This document shows, one piece after another, positions 44,487-54,279 of a DNA stretch of 64,000 nt. The notes below the pieces were generated by a model. The model saw only the letters and a list, made by a program, of their open reading frames with translations, ran no database searches and was not told the origin of the DNA. The first letter of the stretch is position 1. The number at the start of each line of letters is the position of its first letter. The translations under genes were made by a program, and so were the position numbers. The stretch is from Agrobacterium vitis (lineage in GTDB: Bacteria > Pseudomonadota > Alphaproteobacteria > Rhizobiales > Rhizobiaceae): the NCBI RefSeq assembly GCF_013426735.1, contig NZ_AP023272.1:1346501-1410500 (forward strand). The letters are read 5' to 3'.

Positions 44487-44769
44487 GAATGACTTTCGAA
44501 ACAGATTGCCGCCGCTCCACCATGCATCTGCTTATATGAGCGGTTTATGAGGATGCTCTCCATGAGATCCTTGTCAGGTAATAAGGTTCAAATTCTCTAG
44601 AAATCAAGTATCATAAACCCATGGCGGCAATTTTAGACGGCTAATCCCCTATTTTTGTGGGGGACAGCGCTGCCTTAGCCTGTGACCTACGTCAATTGAC
44701 GTATACGATTTTGCAGCGCAGCAGCCGATAGTCCCCTCACTCCAGAATTCAAAAAGAGGGGAACCTGAA
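44487..44769. promoter_or_regulatory. urtA upstream region
   Basis: About 283 bp between bphO and urtA. It holds the 16-bp palindrome at 44688-44703 and a TCCCC...GGGGA stem near 44645-44663. A urea-transporter promoter is expected here; no sigma-54 site is visible. Confidence 0.5.
44688..44703. promoter_or_regulatory. 7-2-7 palindrome TACGTCA-AT-TGACGTA upstream of urtA
   Basis: A perfect 16-bp palindrome whose arms begin TAC, the spacing typical of NarL/LuxR-type response regulators (heptamers 2 bp apart). It lies 67 bp upstream of the urtA start. The LuxR-type regulator at 35680 is the natural candidate binder. Confidence 0.6.
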
Positions 44770-46059
44770 ATGAACTTCAAGTCCAAACTGGCGAGCGCAC
44801 TTGTCGGCGCCATGCTGTCCACTACCGCCTTCCACGGTGCGTTTGCCGCTGAAGATACGATCAAGGTCGGCATTCTGCACTCACTCTCCGGCACGATGGC
44901 GATTTCGGAAACGACGCTGAAGGACGCCATGTTGATGCTCATCGACGAGCAGAACAAGAAGGGTGGGGTTCTCGGCAAGAAGCTGGAGCCCGTTGTCGTC
45001 GATCCGGCCTCCAACTGGCCGCTGTTTGCCGAAAAGGCCCGCGAGCTGATTTCCAAGGACAAGGTTTCCGCCGTGTTCGGATGCTGGACCTCGGTGTCGC
45101 GTAAATCGGTTCTGCCGGTCTTCAAGGAACTGGATTCGGTGCTGTTCTACCCCGTGCAGTTCGAGGGTGAAGAAAGCGAACGCAACGTCTTCTACACCGG
45201 TGCCGCTCCCAACCAGCAGGCCATTCCCGCTGTCGATTACCTGATGGAGAACGAAGGCGTGCAGCGCTGGGTGCTTGAGGGCACCGACTATGTCTATCCG
45301 CGCACGACCAACAAGATCCTCGAAGCCTATCTTCTGTCCAAGGGCGTGAAGAGGGAAGACATCCTGGTCAACTACACGCCGTTCGGCTTCTCCGACTGGC
45401 AGACCGAAGTCGCCGCCATCAAGAAATTCGGCTCGGCCGGCAAGAAGGCTGCTGTTATCTCGACCGTCAATGGCGATGCCAACGTGCCGTTCTACAAGGA
45501 ACTCGGCAACCAGGGCGTCAAGGCTGAAGACATTCCGGTCATGGCCTTCTCGGTCGGTGAAGAAGAACTGGCTGGTATCGACACCAAGCCGCTGGTTGGC
45601 CATCTCGCCGCCTGGAACTACTTCCAGTCCGTCGATACGCCGGTGAATGCCGAATTCATCAAGACCTGGCATGCCTTCACCAAGAACGACAAGCGCGTCA
45701 CCAACGACCCGATGGAAGCCGCCTATATCGGCTTTAACATGTGGGTGAAGGCCGTCGAAAAGGCAGGCTCGGCTGAACCCGACAAGGTCATCGATGCGCT
45801 GGTTGGCGTTTCCGTGCCCAACCTCACCGGCGGCTACGCCACGATGATGCCGAGCCATTACATCACCAAGCCGGTGCTGATTGGCGAAGTCCAGGAAAAT
45901 GGCCAGTTCGACATCGTCTCCCAGACACCGGAAGTGGTGGGCGACGAATGGTCGGATTTCCTCCCCGACAGCAAGGACCTGATCGCCGATTGGCGCCTGC
46001 CGATGAACTGCGGTAATTTCAACGTCAAGTCCGGCAAGTGCGGCGGCAAGGGCTCTTAA
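44770..46059 (+). CDS. urtA: Urea ABC transporter substrate-binding protein UrtA
   Basis: A 429-residue periplasmic binding protein. Residues 1-26 are a signal peptide (ending AFA-AEDTIKVG). The mature part has the type I periplasmic fold of amide receptors, with DSVLFYPVQFEGEES and YVYPRTTNKILEAY characteristic of UrtA. It delivers urea to UrtBC. GAGGGG lies before the ATG. First gene of urtABCDE, ended by a partial terminator at 46079-46110. Confidence 0.95.
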   Translation: MNFKSKLASALVGAMLSTTAFHGAFAAEDTIKVGILHSLSGTMAISETTLKDAMLMLIDEQNKKGGVLGKKLEPVVVDPASNWPLFAEKARELISKDKVSAVFGCWTSVSRKSVLPVFKELDSVLFYPVQFEGEESERNVFYTGAAPNQQAIPAVDYLMENEGVQRWVLEGTDYVYPRTTNKILEAYLLSKGVKREDILVNYTPFGFSDWQTEVAAIKKFGSAGKKAAVISTVNGDANVPFYKELGNQGVKAEDIPVMAFSVGEEELAGIDTKPLVGHLAAWNYFQSVDTPVNAEFIKTWHAFTKNDKRVTNDPMEAAYIGFNMWVKAVEKAGSAEPDKVIDALVGVSVPNLTGGYATMMPSHYITKPVLIGEVQENGQFDIVSQTPEVVGDEWSDFLPDSKDLIADWRLPMNCGNFNVKSGKCGGKGS

Positions 46060-46078
46060 TCTTCCCAGCCTGAAACTT

Positions 46079-46110
46079 GCTGCGGGTGCGCAAAGCATCC
46101 GCAGCTTTTT
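46079..46110 (+). terminator. Attenuating terminator between urtA and urtB
   Basis: GCTGCGGGTGC pairs with GCATCCGCAGC (one G-U) around GCAAA, followed by TTTTT. It would favour high urtA expression with reduced read-through to urtB. Confidence 0.8.
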
Positions 46111-46145
46111 CTCCCTTGTCGGGAGCAATCGCAAGAGGGGCCGGT

Positions 46146-47774
46146 ATGATACGATCCTGTTTGAACCATCTGTCGCATGTGCTGGCTGCCGGGCTGTTGC
46201 TGATGCTGGCCTTGACCCTTTCGGCCCGCGCCGAGGAAGACCCCGCTAGCCTGATCAAGGCGCTGGGGACTGCCAATTTCACCGATGCCGAAAAGATCGT
46301 CGGCGATCTCGGACGCACTGGCGATCTCAAAGTGGTTCCGACCCTGGAAGGCCTAAGCGGTGGCGATCTCTATCTGCGCAAGGCCGATGGCAATGTGTTC
46401 ATCGCCAAGCCCGCCGGCAGCCAGCTGACGCTGATCGATCCGCTGACCGGTGCCGAGGTCGGCAAGGAAGCCAAGGGCGGGCTGGTGAAGATCAAGATCA
46501 ATAACGGGTTGCGCCGCGCCATCCGCGCCGCACAAGGCGGGCTGACCCTGCTCAGTCCTGACCGCACGGTGCGGCTTGCCGCTGCCGATGCGCTGTTGAA
46601 GGCGCCCTCAGAAGACAATCTCGAATTGCTCGACACCGCCCTTGCCAAGGAGCAGGATGGCGCGGTGAAAACGCTGCTGGCCCAGGCCCGTGCTGTCTCG
46701 GTCATCACCTCCAATCATACGCTGGAGGAAAAACGCGCCGCCATTGCACTCATTCGCGCTGTGGGCGGCCAGGATGCGATTTCCATTCTCGGTAATGCTG
46801 CTGCGACCGTCGATCCGGCCCTGAAGGGTGATATCGATGCGGCCATCGCCAAGATCCAGAGCGATGTGGCGCTGTGGAATACCGCGCAGAACATCACCTA
46901 TGGCATCTCGCTCGGCTCGGTGTTGCTGCTGGCGGCCATTGGCCTTGCCATCACCTTCGGGGTCATGGGCATTATCAATATGGCGCATGGCGAAATGGTC
47001 ATGCTCGGTGCCTATTCAACTTTCATTGTCCAGCAGGCGATAAGGGCGAACGCGCCTGAGCTGTTTGACTGGTCGCTGGCCATTGCCCTGCCGGTCGCCT
47101 TCGCCGTCACCGGCATCTTCGGGTTGGTGATCGAACGCTGCGTCATCCGCTTTCTCTATGGCCGTCCACTGGAAACCCTGCTGGCCACCTGGGGCATTTC
47201 GCTGATGTTGCAGCAATTGGTGCGCACGCTGTTTGGCCCCACCAATCAGGAGGTTGCCAATCCATCCTGGATGTCCGGCTCGTTTGGGCTTGGTGGCTTG
47301 ACCATCACCTGGAACCGGCTGTGGATATTGGTGTTTTCGCTGTCGGTCTTCTTCGCGCTGCTGATGCTGTTGAAGCGCTCCACCTTTGGCTTGCAGATGC
47401 GCGCCGTGACGCAAAACCGCCGGATGGCCTCTTCGATGGGTATTCGCACGCCCTGGGTGGATGCCTTCACGTTTGCCTTAGGGTCGGGCATTGCCGGCAT
47501 GGCGGGCGTGGCGCTGTCCCAGATCGACAATGTGTCGCCCAATCTCGGCCAGACCTACATTATCGACAGTTTCATGGTCGTGGTGTTCGGCGGAGTCGGC
47601 AATCTCTGGGGGACGCTGGTGGGCGCGTTCTCTCTCGGCATTCTCAACAAGTTCCTTGAGCCCTATGCCGGTGCAGTGCTGGGCAAGATCCTGGTTCTGG
47701 TTCTCATCATCCTGTTCATCCAGAAGCGGCCTCGCGGTCTCTTCGCACTCAAGGGAAGGGCGGTGGAAGCATGA
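46146..47774 (+). CDS. urtB: Urea ABC permease UrtB
   Basis: A 542-residue permease. It has a signal peptide (about 1-30) and a long extracytoplasmic N-terminal region (about 30-250, helical repeats) followed by the LivH-like membrane domain (about eight segments; FGVMGIINMAHGEMVMLGAY). The extension is usual for UrtB. AAGAGGGGCC lies before the ATG at 46146; the frame from 46077 crosses the terminator. It pairs with UrtC. It overlaps urtC by 4 bp. Confidence 0.93.
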   Translation: MIRSCLNHLSHVLAAGLLLMLALTLSARAEEDPASLIKALGTANFTDAEKIVGDLGRTGDLKVVPTLEGLSGGDLYLRKADGNVFIAKPAGSQLTLIDPLTGAEVGKEAKGGLVKIKINNGLRRAIRAAQGGLTLLSPDRTVRLAAADALLKAPSEDNLELLDTALAKEQDGAVKTLLAQARAVSVITSNHTLEEKRAAIALIRAVGGQDAISILGNAAATVDPALKGDIDAAIAKIQSDVALWNTAQNITYGISLGSVLLLAAIGLAITFGVMGIINMAHGEMVMLGAYSTFIVQQAIRANAPELFDWSLAIALPVAFAVTGIFGLVIERCVIRFLYGRPLETLLATWGISLMLQQLVRTLFGPTNQEVANPSWMSGSFGLGGLTITWNRLWILVFSLSVFFALLMLLKRSTFGLQMRAVTQNRRMASSMGIRTPWVDAFTFALGSGIAGMAGVALSQIDNVSPNLGQTYIIDSFMVVVFGGVGNLWGTLVGAFSLGILNKFLEPYAGAVLGKILVLVLIILFIQKRPRGLFALKGRAVEA

Positions 47775-48931
47775 TCACGGCATTTCTTCTGCGCTCGCTG
47801 GACGCCAAGATCCTCGTCGCCATCGCCATTCTCATCGCGCTCGCCATTCTGGTGCCGATCCTCAGTCTTGCCACCGCGCCCGACAGCGCGCTGCATATGC
47901 CGACCTATCTGGTGGCGCTGTTTGGCAAATACCTGACCTATGCCATGCTGGCCTTGGCGCTCGATCTGGTCTGGGGCTTTTGCGGCATTCTTTCGCTCGG
48001 TCACGGGGCGTTCTTCGCGCTCGGCGGCTATGCGATGGGCATGTATCTGATGCGCCAGATCGGCCCGCGTGGCACCTATGGTGATCCTATCCTGCCCGAC
48101 TTCATGGTGTTTTTGAACTGGAAGGAACTGCCCTGGTTCTGGCACGGCTTCGACATGTTCTGGTTTGCCGCCCTGATGGTGCTGGTCGCGCCAGGCCTGC
48201 TTGCTTTCGTATTCGGCTGGTTTGCATTTCGTTCGCGGGTCAACGGCGTCTATCTGTCGATCATCACCCAAGCGATGACCTATGCGCTGCTGCTGGCCTT
48301 CTTCCGCAACGACATGGGTTTTGGCGGCAATAATGGCCTGACTGACTTCAAGGACATCCTCGGTTTCAACATCCAGGCGGATGGCACCCGTGCGGCGCTG
48401 TTTTCGCTCTCGGCACTGTTTCTGGCAGGCTCGCTGCTGCTGGTCTCGGCCATCGTTCGCTCCAAATACGGCAAGGTGCTGGTCGGCATCCGCGATGCCG
48501 AAAGCCGCACCCGCTTTCTGGGCTACCGGGTGGAAAACATGAAGCTGTTTGCCTTCGTGGTCTCGGCGATGATGGCGGGCGTGGCGGGCGCGCTCTATGT
48601 GCCGCAGGTCGGCATCATCAATCCCGGTGAGTTTTCACCGGCCAATTCCATCGAGGTGGTGATCTGGACCGCCGTCGGCGGGCGCGCCACGCTGATCGGC
48701 CCGATCATTGGCGCGGTGCTGGTCAATGGCGGCAAGACGATCTTTACCGGCCTGTTTCCCAATGCCTGGCTGTTTGCGCTGGGTGGGCTGTTTGTGGCCG
48801 TCACGCTGTTCCTGCCCAAGGGCATTGTCGGCACAGTCACCCAAAGCCTACTCCGGCGCAGGCAGGACAAGGCTGCGGCGGAAGCCGAAGCGTCCAGAAC
48901 CTCTCATGGCAACCCTCAGGCGGCGGAGTAA
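47771..48931 (+). CDS. urtC: Urea ABC permease UrtC
   Basis: A 386-residue LivM-type permease partner of UrtB, with ~10 membrane segments. The transporter loop VLVGIRDAESRTRFLGYRVE contacts the ATPases. The ATGA overlap with urtB shows coupling. Its C-terminal tail (RRRQDKAAAEAEAS) is charged. urtD starts 4 bp after the stop. Confidence 0.94.
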   Translation: MITAFLLRSLDAKILVAIAILIALAILVPILSLATAPDSALHMPTYLVALFGKYLTYAMLALALDLVWGFCGILSLGHGAFFALGGYAMGMYLMRQIGPRGTYGDPILPDFMVFLNWKELPWFWHGFDMFWFAALMVLVAPGLLAFVFGWFAFRSRVNGVYLSIITQAMTYALLLAFFRNDMGFGGNNGLTDFKDILGFNIQADGTRAALFSLSALFLAGSLLLVSAIVRSKYGKVLVGIRDAESRTRFLGYRVENMKLFAFVVSAMMAGVAGALYVPQVGIINPGEFSPANSIEVVIWTAVGGRATLIGPIIGAVLVNGGKTIFTGLFPNAWLFALGGLFVAVTLFLPKGIVGTVTQSLLRRRQDKAAAEAEASRTSHGNPQAAE

Positions 48932-48934
48932 GTT

Positions 48935-49690
48935 ATGTCCGAAAAGACCACCAACAGCCTCCTCTATCTCAACGGGGTCAGCGTCTCCTTCGACGGGTTC
49001 CGGGCCTTGAACTCCCTGTCCTTCGTGGTCGAGCCGGGCGAGCTGCGCGCCATTATCGGCCCGAATGGCGCGGGCAAGACGACGATGATGGACATCATCA
49101 CCGGCAAGACAAGGCCCGATAGCGGCGAGGTGTTTTTCGACGGCGGCAAGGTGGATCTCACCAAGCGTGACGAGGCCGACATCGCCCAGCTCGGCATTGG
49201 CCGCAAATTCCAAAAGCCGACGGTGTTTGAAAGCCATACGGTCTGGGACAATCTGGAACTGGCGCTGAACAAGCCGCGCGGGGTGTTTTCAACGCTGTTC
49301 TACCGGCTGACGCCCAAGGACCGCGAGCGGATCGACACCATTCTCGAAACCGTCCGGCTCACCGCCCGCAAAAACGATCTCGCTGCCAACCTGTCCCACG
49401 GCCAGAAGCAATGGTTGGAAATTGGTATGTTGCTGGCGCAGGAGCCGAAACTGCTGCTGGTCGATGAGCCGGTGGCGGGCATGACCGATGCCGAAACCGC
49501 CGAGACCGCCATTCTGCTGCGCGAAATTTCCAAGACCCGCTCGGTGGTGGTGGTGGAACACGATATGGGCTTCATCCGCGATCTCGGCGTCAAGGTGACA
49601 TGCCTGGCCGAAGGCTCGGTGCTGGCCGAAGGCTCGATCGACTTCATCTCAAGCGATCCGCGGGTGATCGAAAATTATCTGGGGCGGTGA
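48935..49690 (+). CDS. urtD: Urea ABC ATPase UrtD
   Basis: A 251-residue LivG-type ATPase: Walker A GPNGAGKTT (about 43-51), signature LSHGQKQWLEIGM (the QW form typical of UrtD), Walker B LLLVDEPVAGMTD and the switch His in VVEHDMGFI. It forms the ATPase dimer with UrtE. It lies 4 bp after urtC and 10 bp before urtE. Confidence 0.95.
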   Translation: MSEKTTNSLLYLNGVSVSFDGFRALNSLSFVVEPGELRAIIGPNGAGKTTMMDIITGKTRPDSGEVFFDGGKVDLTKRDEADIAQLGIGRKFQKPTVFESHTVWDNLELALNKPRGVFSTLFYRLTPKDRERIDTILETVRLTARKNDLAANLSHGQKQWLEIGMLLAQEPKLLLVDEPVAGMTDAETAETAILLREISKTRSVVVVEHDMGFIRDLGVKVTCLAEGSVLAEGSIDFISSDPRVIENYLGR

Positions 49691-49700
49691 GGGTAAGAAG

Positions 49701-50396
49701 ATGCTGACAGTTGAAAATCTCAATCTTCACTATGGTGCCGCCCAGGCGCTGCGCGGCGTGAATATCACCGCGCCGATGGGCAAGATTACCTGCGTGCTGG
49801 GTCGCAACGGGGTGGGTAAAAGCTCGCTTTTGCGCGCCGTGACCGGCCAGCATCCGGTGTCCGGCGGCACGATTGCCTTTGAAGGCACGGTGTTGAACGG
49901 CATGGCGCCATTCAATCGGGCGCGGCACGGGGTCGGCTATGTGCCGCAGGGGCGCGAGATCTTTCCGCTGTTATCGGTTAAGGAAAATCTGGAAACCGGC
50001 TTTGCGCCGCTGAAGCGCAAGGATCGGACGATCCCGGACGATATTTTCGCGCTGTTTCCTATTTTGCAGACCATGTTGTCGCGGCGCGGCGGTGATCTGT
50101 CCGGTGGCCAGCAGCAGCAATTGGCGATTGGCCGGGCCATGGTAACCCGCCCGAAAATCCTGGTGCTGGACGAGCCGACCGAGGGCATCCAGCCATCGAT
50201 TATCAAGGATATCGGCCGGGCGATCCGCTACTTGCGGGATTCAACCGGTATGGCGATCCTGCTGGTCGAGCAATATCTCGACTTCTGCCGGGAGCTGGCC
50301 GACCATGTCTACATCATGGATCGGGGCGAAATCGTCCATGAAGGTGGCGCCGAAACGCTGGATACGGTCGAGGCCCGCCGGCATCTTACGGTCTAA
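49701..50396 (+). CDS. urtE: Urea ABC ATPase UrtE
   Basis: A 231-residue LivF-type ATPase with Walker A GRNGVGKSS (about 35-43), signature LSGGQQQQLAI and Walker B ILVLDEPTEGIQP. It completes the UrtDE pair that powers urea import. Last gene of the urt operon; the following 200 bp hold no gene. Confidence 0.95.
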   Translation: MLTVENLNLHYGAAQALRGVNITAPMGKITCVLGRNGVGKSSLLRAVTGQHPVSGGTIAFEGTVLNGMAPFNRARHGVGYVPQGREIFPLLSVKENLETGFAPLKRKDRTIPDDIFALFPILQTMLSRRGGDLSGGQQQQLAIGRAMVTRPKILVLDEPTEGIQPSIIKDIGRAIRYLRDSTGMAILLVEQYLDFCRELADHVYIMDRGEIVHEGGAETLDTVEARRHLTV

Positions 50397-50597
50397 TGTC
50401 GCATTCAGGCATGGGATGCGGTGTCCGAGTTTGGAGCGTAATCTCTTGTTTTTAATGTGAAATTATCGGTTATATTCATAGTATATTCACGCTTTGTGTT
50501 TGACGCATGTCAGCCTTGATCATTTGTCATCAGGTTTCAGTTGAAGCCTGCGGAACATGTGGTATTTTCCGGCGAGTGCTAATAACAAGGCGACCTC

Positions 50598-51959
50598 ATG
50601 ACATTCGATGAACTGACTGGCCTGCGGCGGCCGGGTTTTTTCGCGCGCACATCTGCCCAGACTTTGTTGTGCCTGTTCACACTCGGCGTTGCCATGATGG
50701 TGCCGGGTGGTCTTGCTTACGCGGCGGGCGGCTGCGGCGTGACCGTCCGGGCCGGGTTACAGGACCTGACATTCACGTCCGGTGGCATTGAGCGTACGGC
50801 GGTCGCCTACATTCCCCAAGGCTATACCGGCAAGGCCAAGGTGCCTGTGGTGTTCGATCTGCACGGGTCCAACAGCTTTCCCCGCGATCAGCTGGGTCGT
50901 AGCCAATGGTCCGACGTGGCACGGGAAAACGGCTTCATCGTCATTGCTCCGCAGGGCGGGCTGAATGGCAAGGCGGAAGGCACCCATGCCTGGAATGTGC
51001 CGGGCGTGGTCCCCGTACCCGGCGTGACCGTACCGAATGCGACAGTTTCGCCAAATGCCACAGTTTCAAATGGGACTGTAACCAACGCGAGCCTGACAAG
51101 CCCGACCGCGGCAAGTGCATCTGTGTCGCCAGGCGCATCTGTCTCTACAGTAACCGAAGCCAAAGGGCCGGATGATGCCGCTTATCTCAGCGACACCGTG
51201 GCGCTGGTCAAGGCCAAGTTCTGTGTCGATCCCGACCGGATCTACGCATCCGGCTATTCGGGGGGCGGGCGGATGCTGTCGCAATATATCTGCAACGGTA
51301 ATACCGATTTCTCGGCTGCCGGTTTCGTCATGAGCCTGCGGGCCGGGACGCCGCGCCAGGGCGTTGGCCCCGATCAGGGAAAATGGCTGCCCGATCCGCA
51401 AAGCTGCCGTCCGGGCCGTCCGGTGTCGATCATCGCCTTCTGGGGGCTGAAGGACAATACCAATCCCTATGCGGGCGGCGGCAGGCCCTATTGGCAATAT
51501 GGTGGCGAAGCGGCACTCAATCGCTGGGCCGAGCTGGATGGCTGCCAGGGCGAACGCAAGATCGTCAAGGGGACGAAAATTTCCTCGGCGGAATTCGAGC
51601 GCTGCAAGGGCGGTGCCCGCATCCTGTCCTATACGATTGCCGACCAGACGCATGACTGGCCCGCGCAGACTATCGGCTTCTCACTGGCTGCTGCCAATTC
51701 CAAGGCAAAGGCCGTTGATGGCAAGAGCGTCGATGGCAAGAGCCAGGAAGACATGTATGCGGCCAAGCGGATGTGGGCTTTCTTCGACAGTGGCGATGGC
51801 CGTCTGATCGCCGACAATATCGCCAAAAATGCCTGTGCCGATGGCGCAAAACCGGCTGCTGGCGCAACGGCCTCTGTAAACCCTGCCTGCTCGGTGACAA
51901 TGAAGGCCAAGGTCAAGCCGCAGGCGGTGGAAAGCCCGATGTCGGCGGACGCGCTGTAG
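50598..51959 (+). CDS. PHB-depolymerase-like secreted esterase, long paralog
   Basis: A 453-residue alpha/beta hydrolase of the LpqC/PHB-depolymerase-esterase family. A signal peptide (about 1-43) precedes VVFDLHGSNS and the nucleophile elbow GYSGGGRM; a C-terminal His lies in ADQTHDWP. A Ser/Thr-rich insert (about 135-190) with four N-x-S/T motifs is absent from the neighbour at 52110. It probably hydrolyses esters of polymers or plant phenolics; substrate unknown. AAGGCG stands before the ATG. Tandem paralog of the next gene. Confidence 0.82.
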   Translation: MTFDELTGLRRPGFFARTSAQTLLCLFTLGVAMMVPGGLAYAAGGCGVTVRAGLQDLTFTSGGIERTAVAYIPQGYTGKAKVPVVFDLHGSNSFPRDQLGRSQWSDVARENGFIVIAPQGGLNGKAEGTHAWNVPGVVPVPGVTVPNATVSPNATVSNGTVTNASLTSPTAASASVSPGASVSTVTEAKGPDDAAYLSDTVALVKAKFCVDPDRIYASGYSGGGRMLSQYICNGNTDFSAAGFVMSLRAGTPRQGVGPDQGKWLPDPQSCRPGRPVSIIAFWGLKDNTNPYAGGGRPYWQYGGEAALNRWAELDGCQGERKIVKGTKISSAEFERCKGGARILSYTIADQTHDWPAQTIGFSLAAANSKAKAVDGKSVDGKSQEDMYAAKRMWAFFDSGDGRLIADNIAKNACADGAKPAAGATASVNPACSVTMKAKVKPQAVESPMSADAL

Positions 51960-51989
51960 TGCTCTGATCCAGACAGATGCCTTAGGTTC

Positions 51990-52022
51990 TGTCTGTCAGG
52001 TTCAATCTGACCCTGACAGACA
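51990..52022. terminator. Hairpin between the two esterase genes
   Basis: TGTCTGTCAGG and CCTGACAGACA are perfect 11-bp complements around an 11-nt loop. No T-run follows, so termination is uncertain. Confidence 0.6.
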
Positions 52023-52109
52023 CTTGTCTGCGCATCCAGCATGTGCCAGATTTTTTCATTTTGCATCGTATCGGTCTTTTGCTACCGTGGCCCCGCTGCG
52101 GAGGACTAT

Positions 52110-53108
52110 ATGCAAAATATTGAAAATAAATGCGAAAAGCCCGTTCTGCGAAGAGTTGGCACTCTGTCCGGTGTGGCGATTGCGGCAGTCGTTTCCCTTC
52201 TGACGCTTTCGACCGGCTCCGCATCGGCAGCTGGTTGCGGTCAGCCCAGGGATGTGGGCCGTTATGATATGACACTGACCTCTGGCGGGCATGAGAGGGT
52301 GTTTTCCTATTTCATTCCCTCCAGCTATAGCGGCCAGGACAAGGTGCCTGTCGTGTTCGATTTCCACGGGTCCGACAGCAATGCCAATGAGCAACTGGAC
52401 CGGAGCGAATGGGAGCGGGTGGCTGAGCGCGAAGGCTTTATCGCTGTCGCGCCGCAGGGGTCGATGCCCACCAAGCGGGCGGGCTATTTCGCCTGGAACG
52501 TGCCGGGCGTCGCCAAAGGCGAGGCCGATGAAGAGGCCTATATCCGCGATGTGATCAAGGCGGTCGAAGACAATTTCTGCGTCGATCCGGCGCGCTTTTA
52601 TGCCACCGGCTATTCCGGCGGCGGGCGGATGGTGTCGCAATATCTTTGCGATGGAAACACCGATTTTGCCGCTGCCGGTCTGGTGGTCGGCCTGCGGGCC
52701 GGGCCGCCGAAGCGTGAAGGCGATGGTTTCGTGCCGGATACTGCGACCTGCAAACCTGCAAAACCGATGTCGCTGATTGCCTTTGCCGGGCTGGACGACA
52801 AGATCAACCCGATTGCCGGGCAGGGCCTGCCCTATTGGGGTTACGGCGCGGATGCCGCACTGCATCGCTGGGCGGAGCTGGACGGGTGCAAGGCTCCCAC
52901 CGTGAAAACCGAGGGCCGGGTCGAAACCACCGATTATGCCCAATGTGCGGACGGCGCGCGCATCGCTTCCTACCGTTTGGCGGGAGCGGGCCATACATGG
53001 CCGGGCAGCACCGCATCGCTGAAGATCCAGAAGGTGATCGGCAAGGTTTCCTTCGATCTGAATGCCACTGATATGATGTGGGATTTCTTCTCGAAATCGA
53101 AGCGTTGA
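52110..53108 (+). CDS. PHB-depolymerase-like secreted esterase, short paralog
   Basis: A 332-residue member of the same family: signal peptide (about 1-42, ending SASA-AG), [10 protein letters not shown], elbow GYSGGGRM and GAGHTWPG for the catalytic His. It lacks the Ser/Thr-rich insert of its neighbour. GCGGAGG lies 5 nt before the ATG at 52110; the longer frame from 52041 is not supported. It ends 4 bp before ureD, so it may be read into the urease operon. Confidence 0.82.
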   Translation: MQNIENKCEKPVLRRVGTLSGVAIAAVVSLLTLSTGSASAAGCGQPRDVGRYDMTLTSGGHERVFSYFIPSSYSGQDKVPVVFDFHGSDSNANEQLDRSEWERVAEREGFIAVAPQGSMPTKRAGYFAWNVPGVAKGEADEEAYIRDVIKAVEDNFCVDPARFYATGYSGGGRMVSQYLCDGNTDFAAAGLVVGLRAGPPKREGDGFVPDTATCKPAKPMSLIAFAGLDDKINPIAGQGLPYWGYGADAALHRWAELDGCKAPTVKTEGRVETTDYAQCADGARIASYRLAGAGHTWPGSTASLKIQKVIGKVSFDLNATDMMWDFFSKSKR

Positions 53109-53112
53109 AGGC

Positions 53113-53949
53113 ATGACCATACAGCCCGCCATACTGATCAAGCCGCAACGCGCCAAAGGAAGCGGACGGCTGGACACCAAGCTGTTTCAAGGCCGCAGCC
53201 GGTTGGAAACCTTCTTCCAGGAGGGCTGCGCCAAGATCCGTATTCCCGAAAGTTTCGATGGTCGGATGGAAGCGGTGCTGATCAATTCCTCCGGCGGGCT
53301 GACCGGCGGTGATCAACTCGATTGGGACTTTACCGTCGGTGATGGCACTCATCTGACCCTGACCACCCAGGCCTGCGAGAAAATCTACAAGGCTGCCGCC
53401 GATACGGCGTCGATCAGCAGCCGCATCACGGTCGGCGAGGGGGCGGCGGTCCATTGGCTGCCGCAGGAATCCATCCTGTTTGATCAGGCATCCCTGACCC
53501 GCAGGCTGGAGGTTGATCTGCATGAGACAGCGGAATTTCTCAGTGTCGAGGCCATTCTGCTGGGTCGCAAGGCGATGGGCGAGGCGATGCGTCAGGGTCT
53601 GGTGCGCGACCGCTGGCGCATCCGCCGCTCAGGGCGGCTCATTCATGCCGAAGATTTGGCGTTAACAGGCGATATTGCCGATCTCACCGCTGAAAAAGCG
53701 GTGCTGGGCGGCAGGGTCGCCTTTGCTACATTGCTGTATACGGGGCGAAACGCGGAGGCGCATATGGCGACGCTGCGCCGGTTGACGGACCGCCCATCTG
53801 ATCTGGGCGATATCGGCATAAGCCTGTGGAATGACAAGCTGGTTGCCCGTTTTATCAGCAGCGATGGATTTTCCCTCAGAAAATTATTGGTTCCAGTGAT
53901 TTCGGCCTTGCGCGATGGCGCGTCTGTGCCGAAAGTCTGGACCTTGTAA
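53113..53949 (+). CDS. ureD: Urease accessory protein UreD (UreH)
   Basis: A 278-residue scaffold of urease maturation: it binds apo-urease and, with UreF and UreG, delivers Ni and CO2 to the active site. [29 protein letters not shown] and [12 protein letters not shown] are UreD hallmarks. TTGAAGGC precedes the ATG. First gene of the urease cluster; ureA follows 23 bp downstream. Confidence 0.93.
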   Translation: MTIQPAILIKPQRAKGSGRLDTKLFQGRSRLETFFQEGCAKIRIPESFDGRMEAVLINSSGGLTGGDQLDWDFTVGDGTHLTLTTQACEKIYKAAADTASISSRITVGEGAAVHWLPQESILFDQASLTRRLEVDLHETAEFLSVEAILLGRKAMGEAMRQGLVRDRWRIRRSGRLIHAEDLALTGDIADLTAEKAVLGGRVAFATLLYTGRNAEAHMATLRRLTDRPSDLGDIGISLWNDKLVARFISSDGFSLRKLLVPVISALRDGASVPKVWTL

Positions 53950-53972
53950 CCGGCATTATCATCGGAGCACCC

Positions 53973-54275
53973 ATGAATCTCAGCCCAAGAGAAAAAGACA
54001 AGCTTCTGATTTCCATGGCGGCCATGGTCGCCCGGCGCAGGCTGGAGCGCGGCGTCAAGCTGAACTATCCCGAGGCGATTGCGCTGATTTCCGATTTCGT
54101 CGTAGAAGGGGCTCGCGATGGCCGCGCCGTGTCCGAGTTAATGGAGGCGGGTGCGCATGTGATCACCCGCGACCAAGTGATGGACGGCATTGCCGAAATG
54201 ATCCATGACGTGCAGGTCGAAGCGACCTTTCCCGATGGCACCAAGCTGGTGACCGTCCACGAACCGATCCGCTAA
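53973..54275 (+). CDS. ureA: Urease gamma subunit UreA
   Basis: A 100-residue urease gamma chain. [20 protein letters not shown] at the start, [14 protein letters not shown] and [22 protein letters not shown] ending are complete. In (UreABC)3 it caps the alpha subunit. GGAGC lies before the ATG. Separated from ureB by the DUF1272 gene. Confidence 0.96.
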   Translation: MNLSPREKDKLLISMAAMVARRRLERGVKLNYPEAIALISDFVVEGARDGRAVSELMEAGAHVITRDQVMDGIAEMIHDVQVEATFPDGTKLVTVHEPIR

Positions 54276-54279
54276 CGCC

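Noticed and set aside
44881..46134. 417-codon frame opposite urtA
   Set aside because: No ribosome site or domain; urtA on the plus strand is unambiguous.
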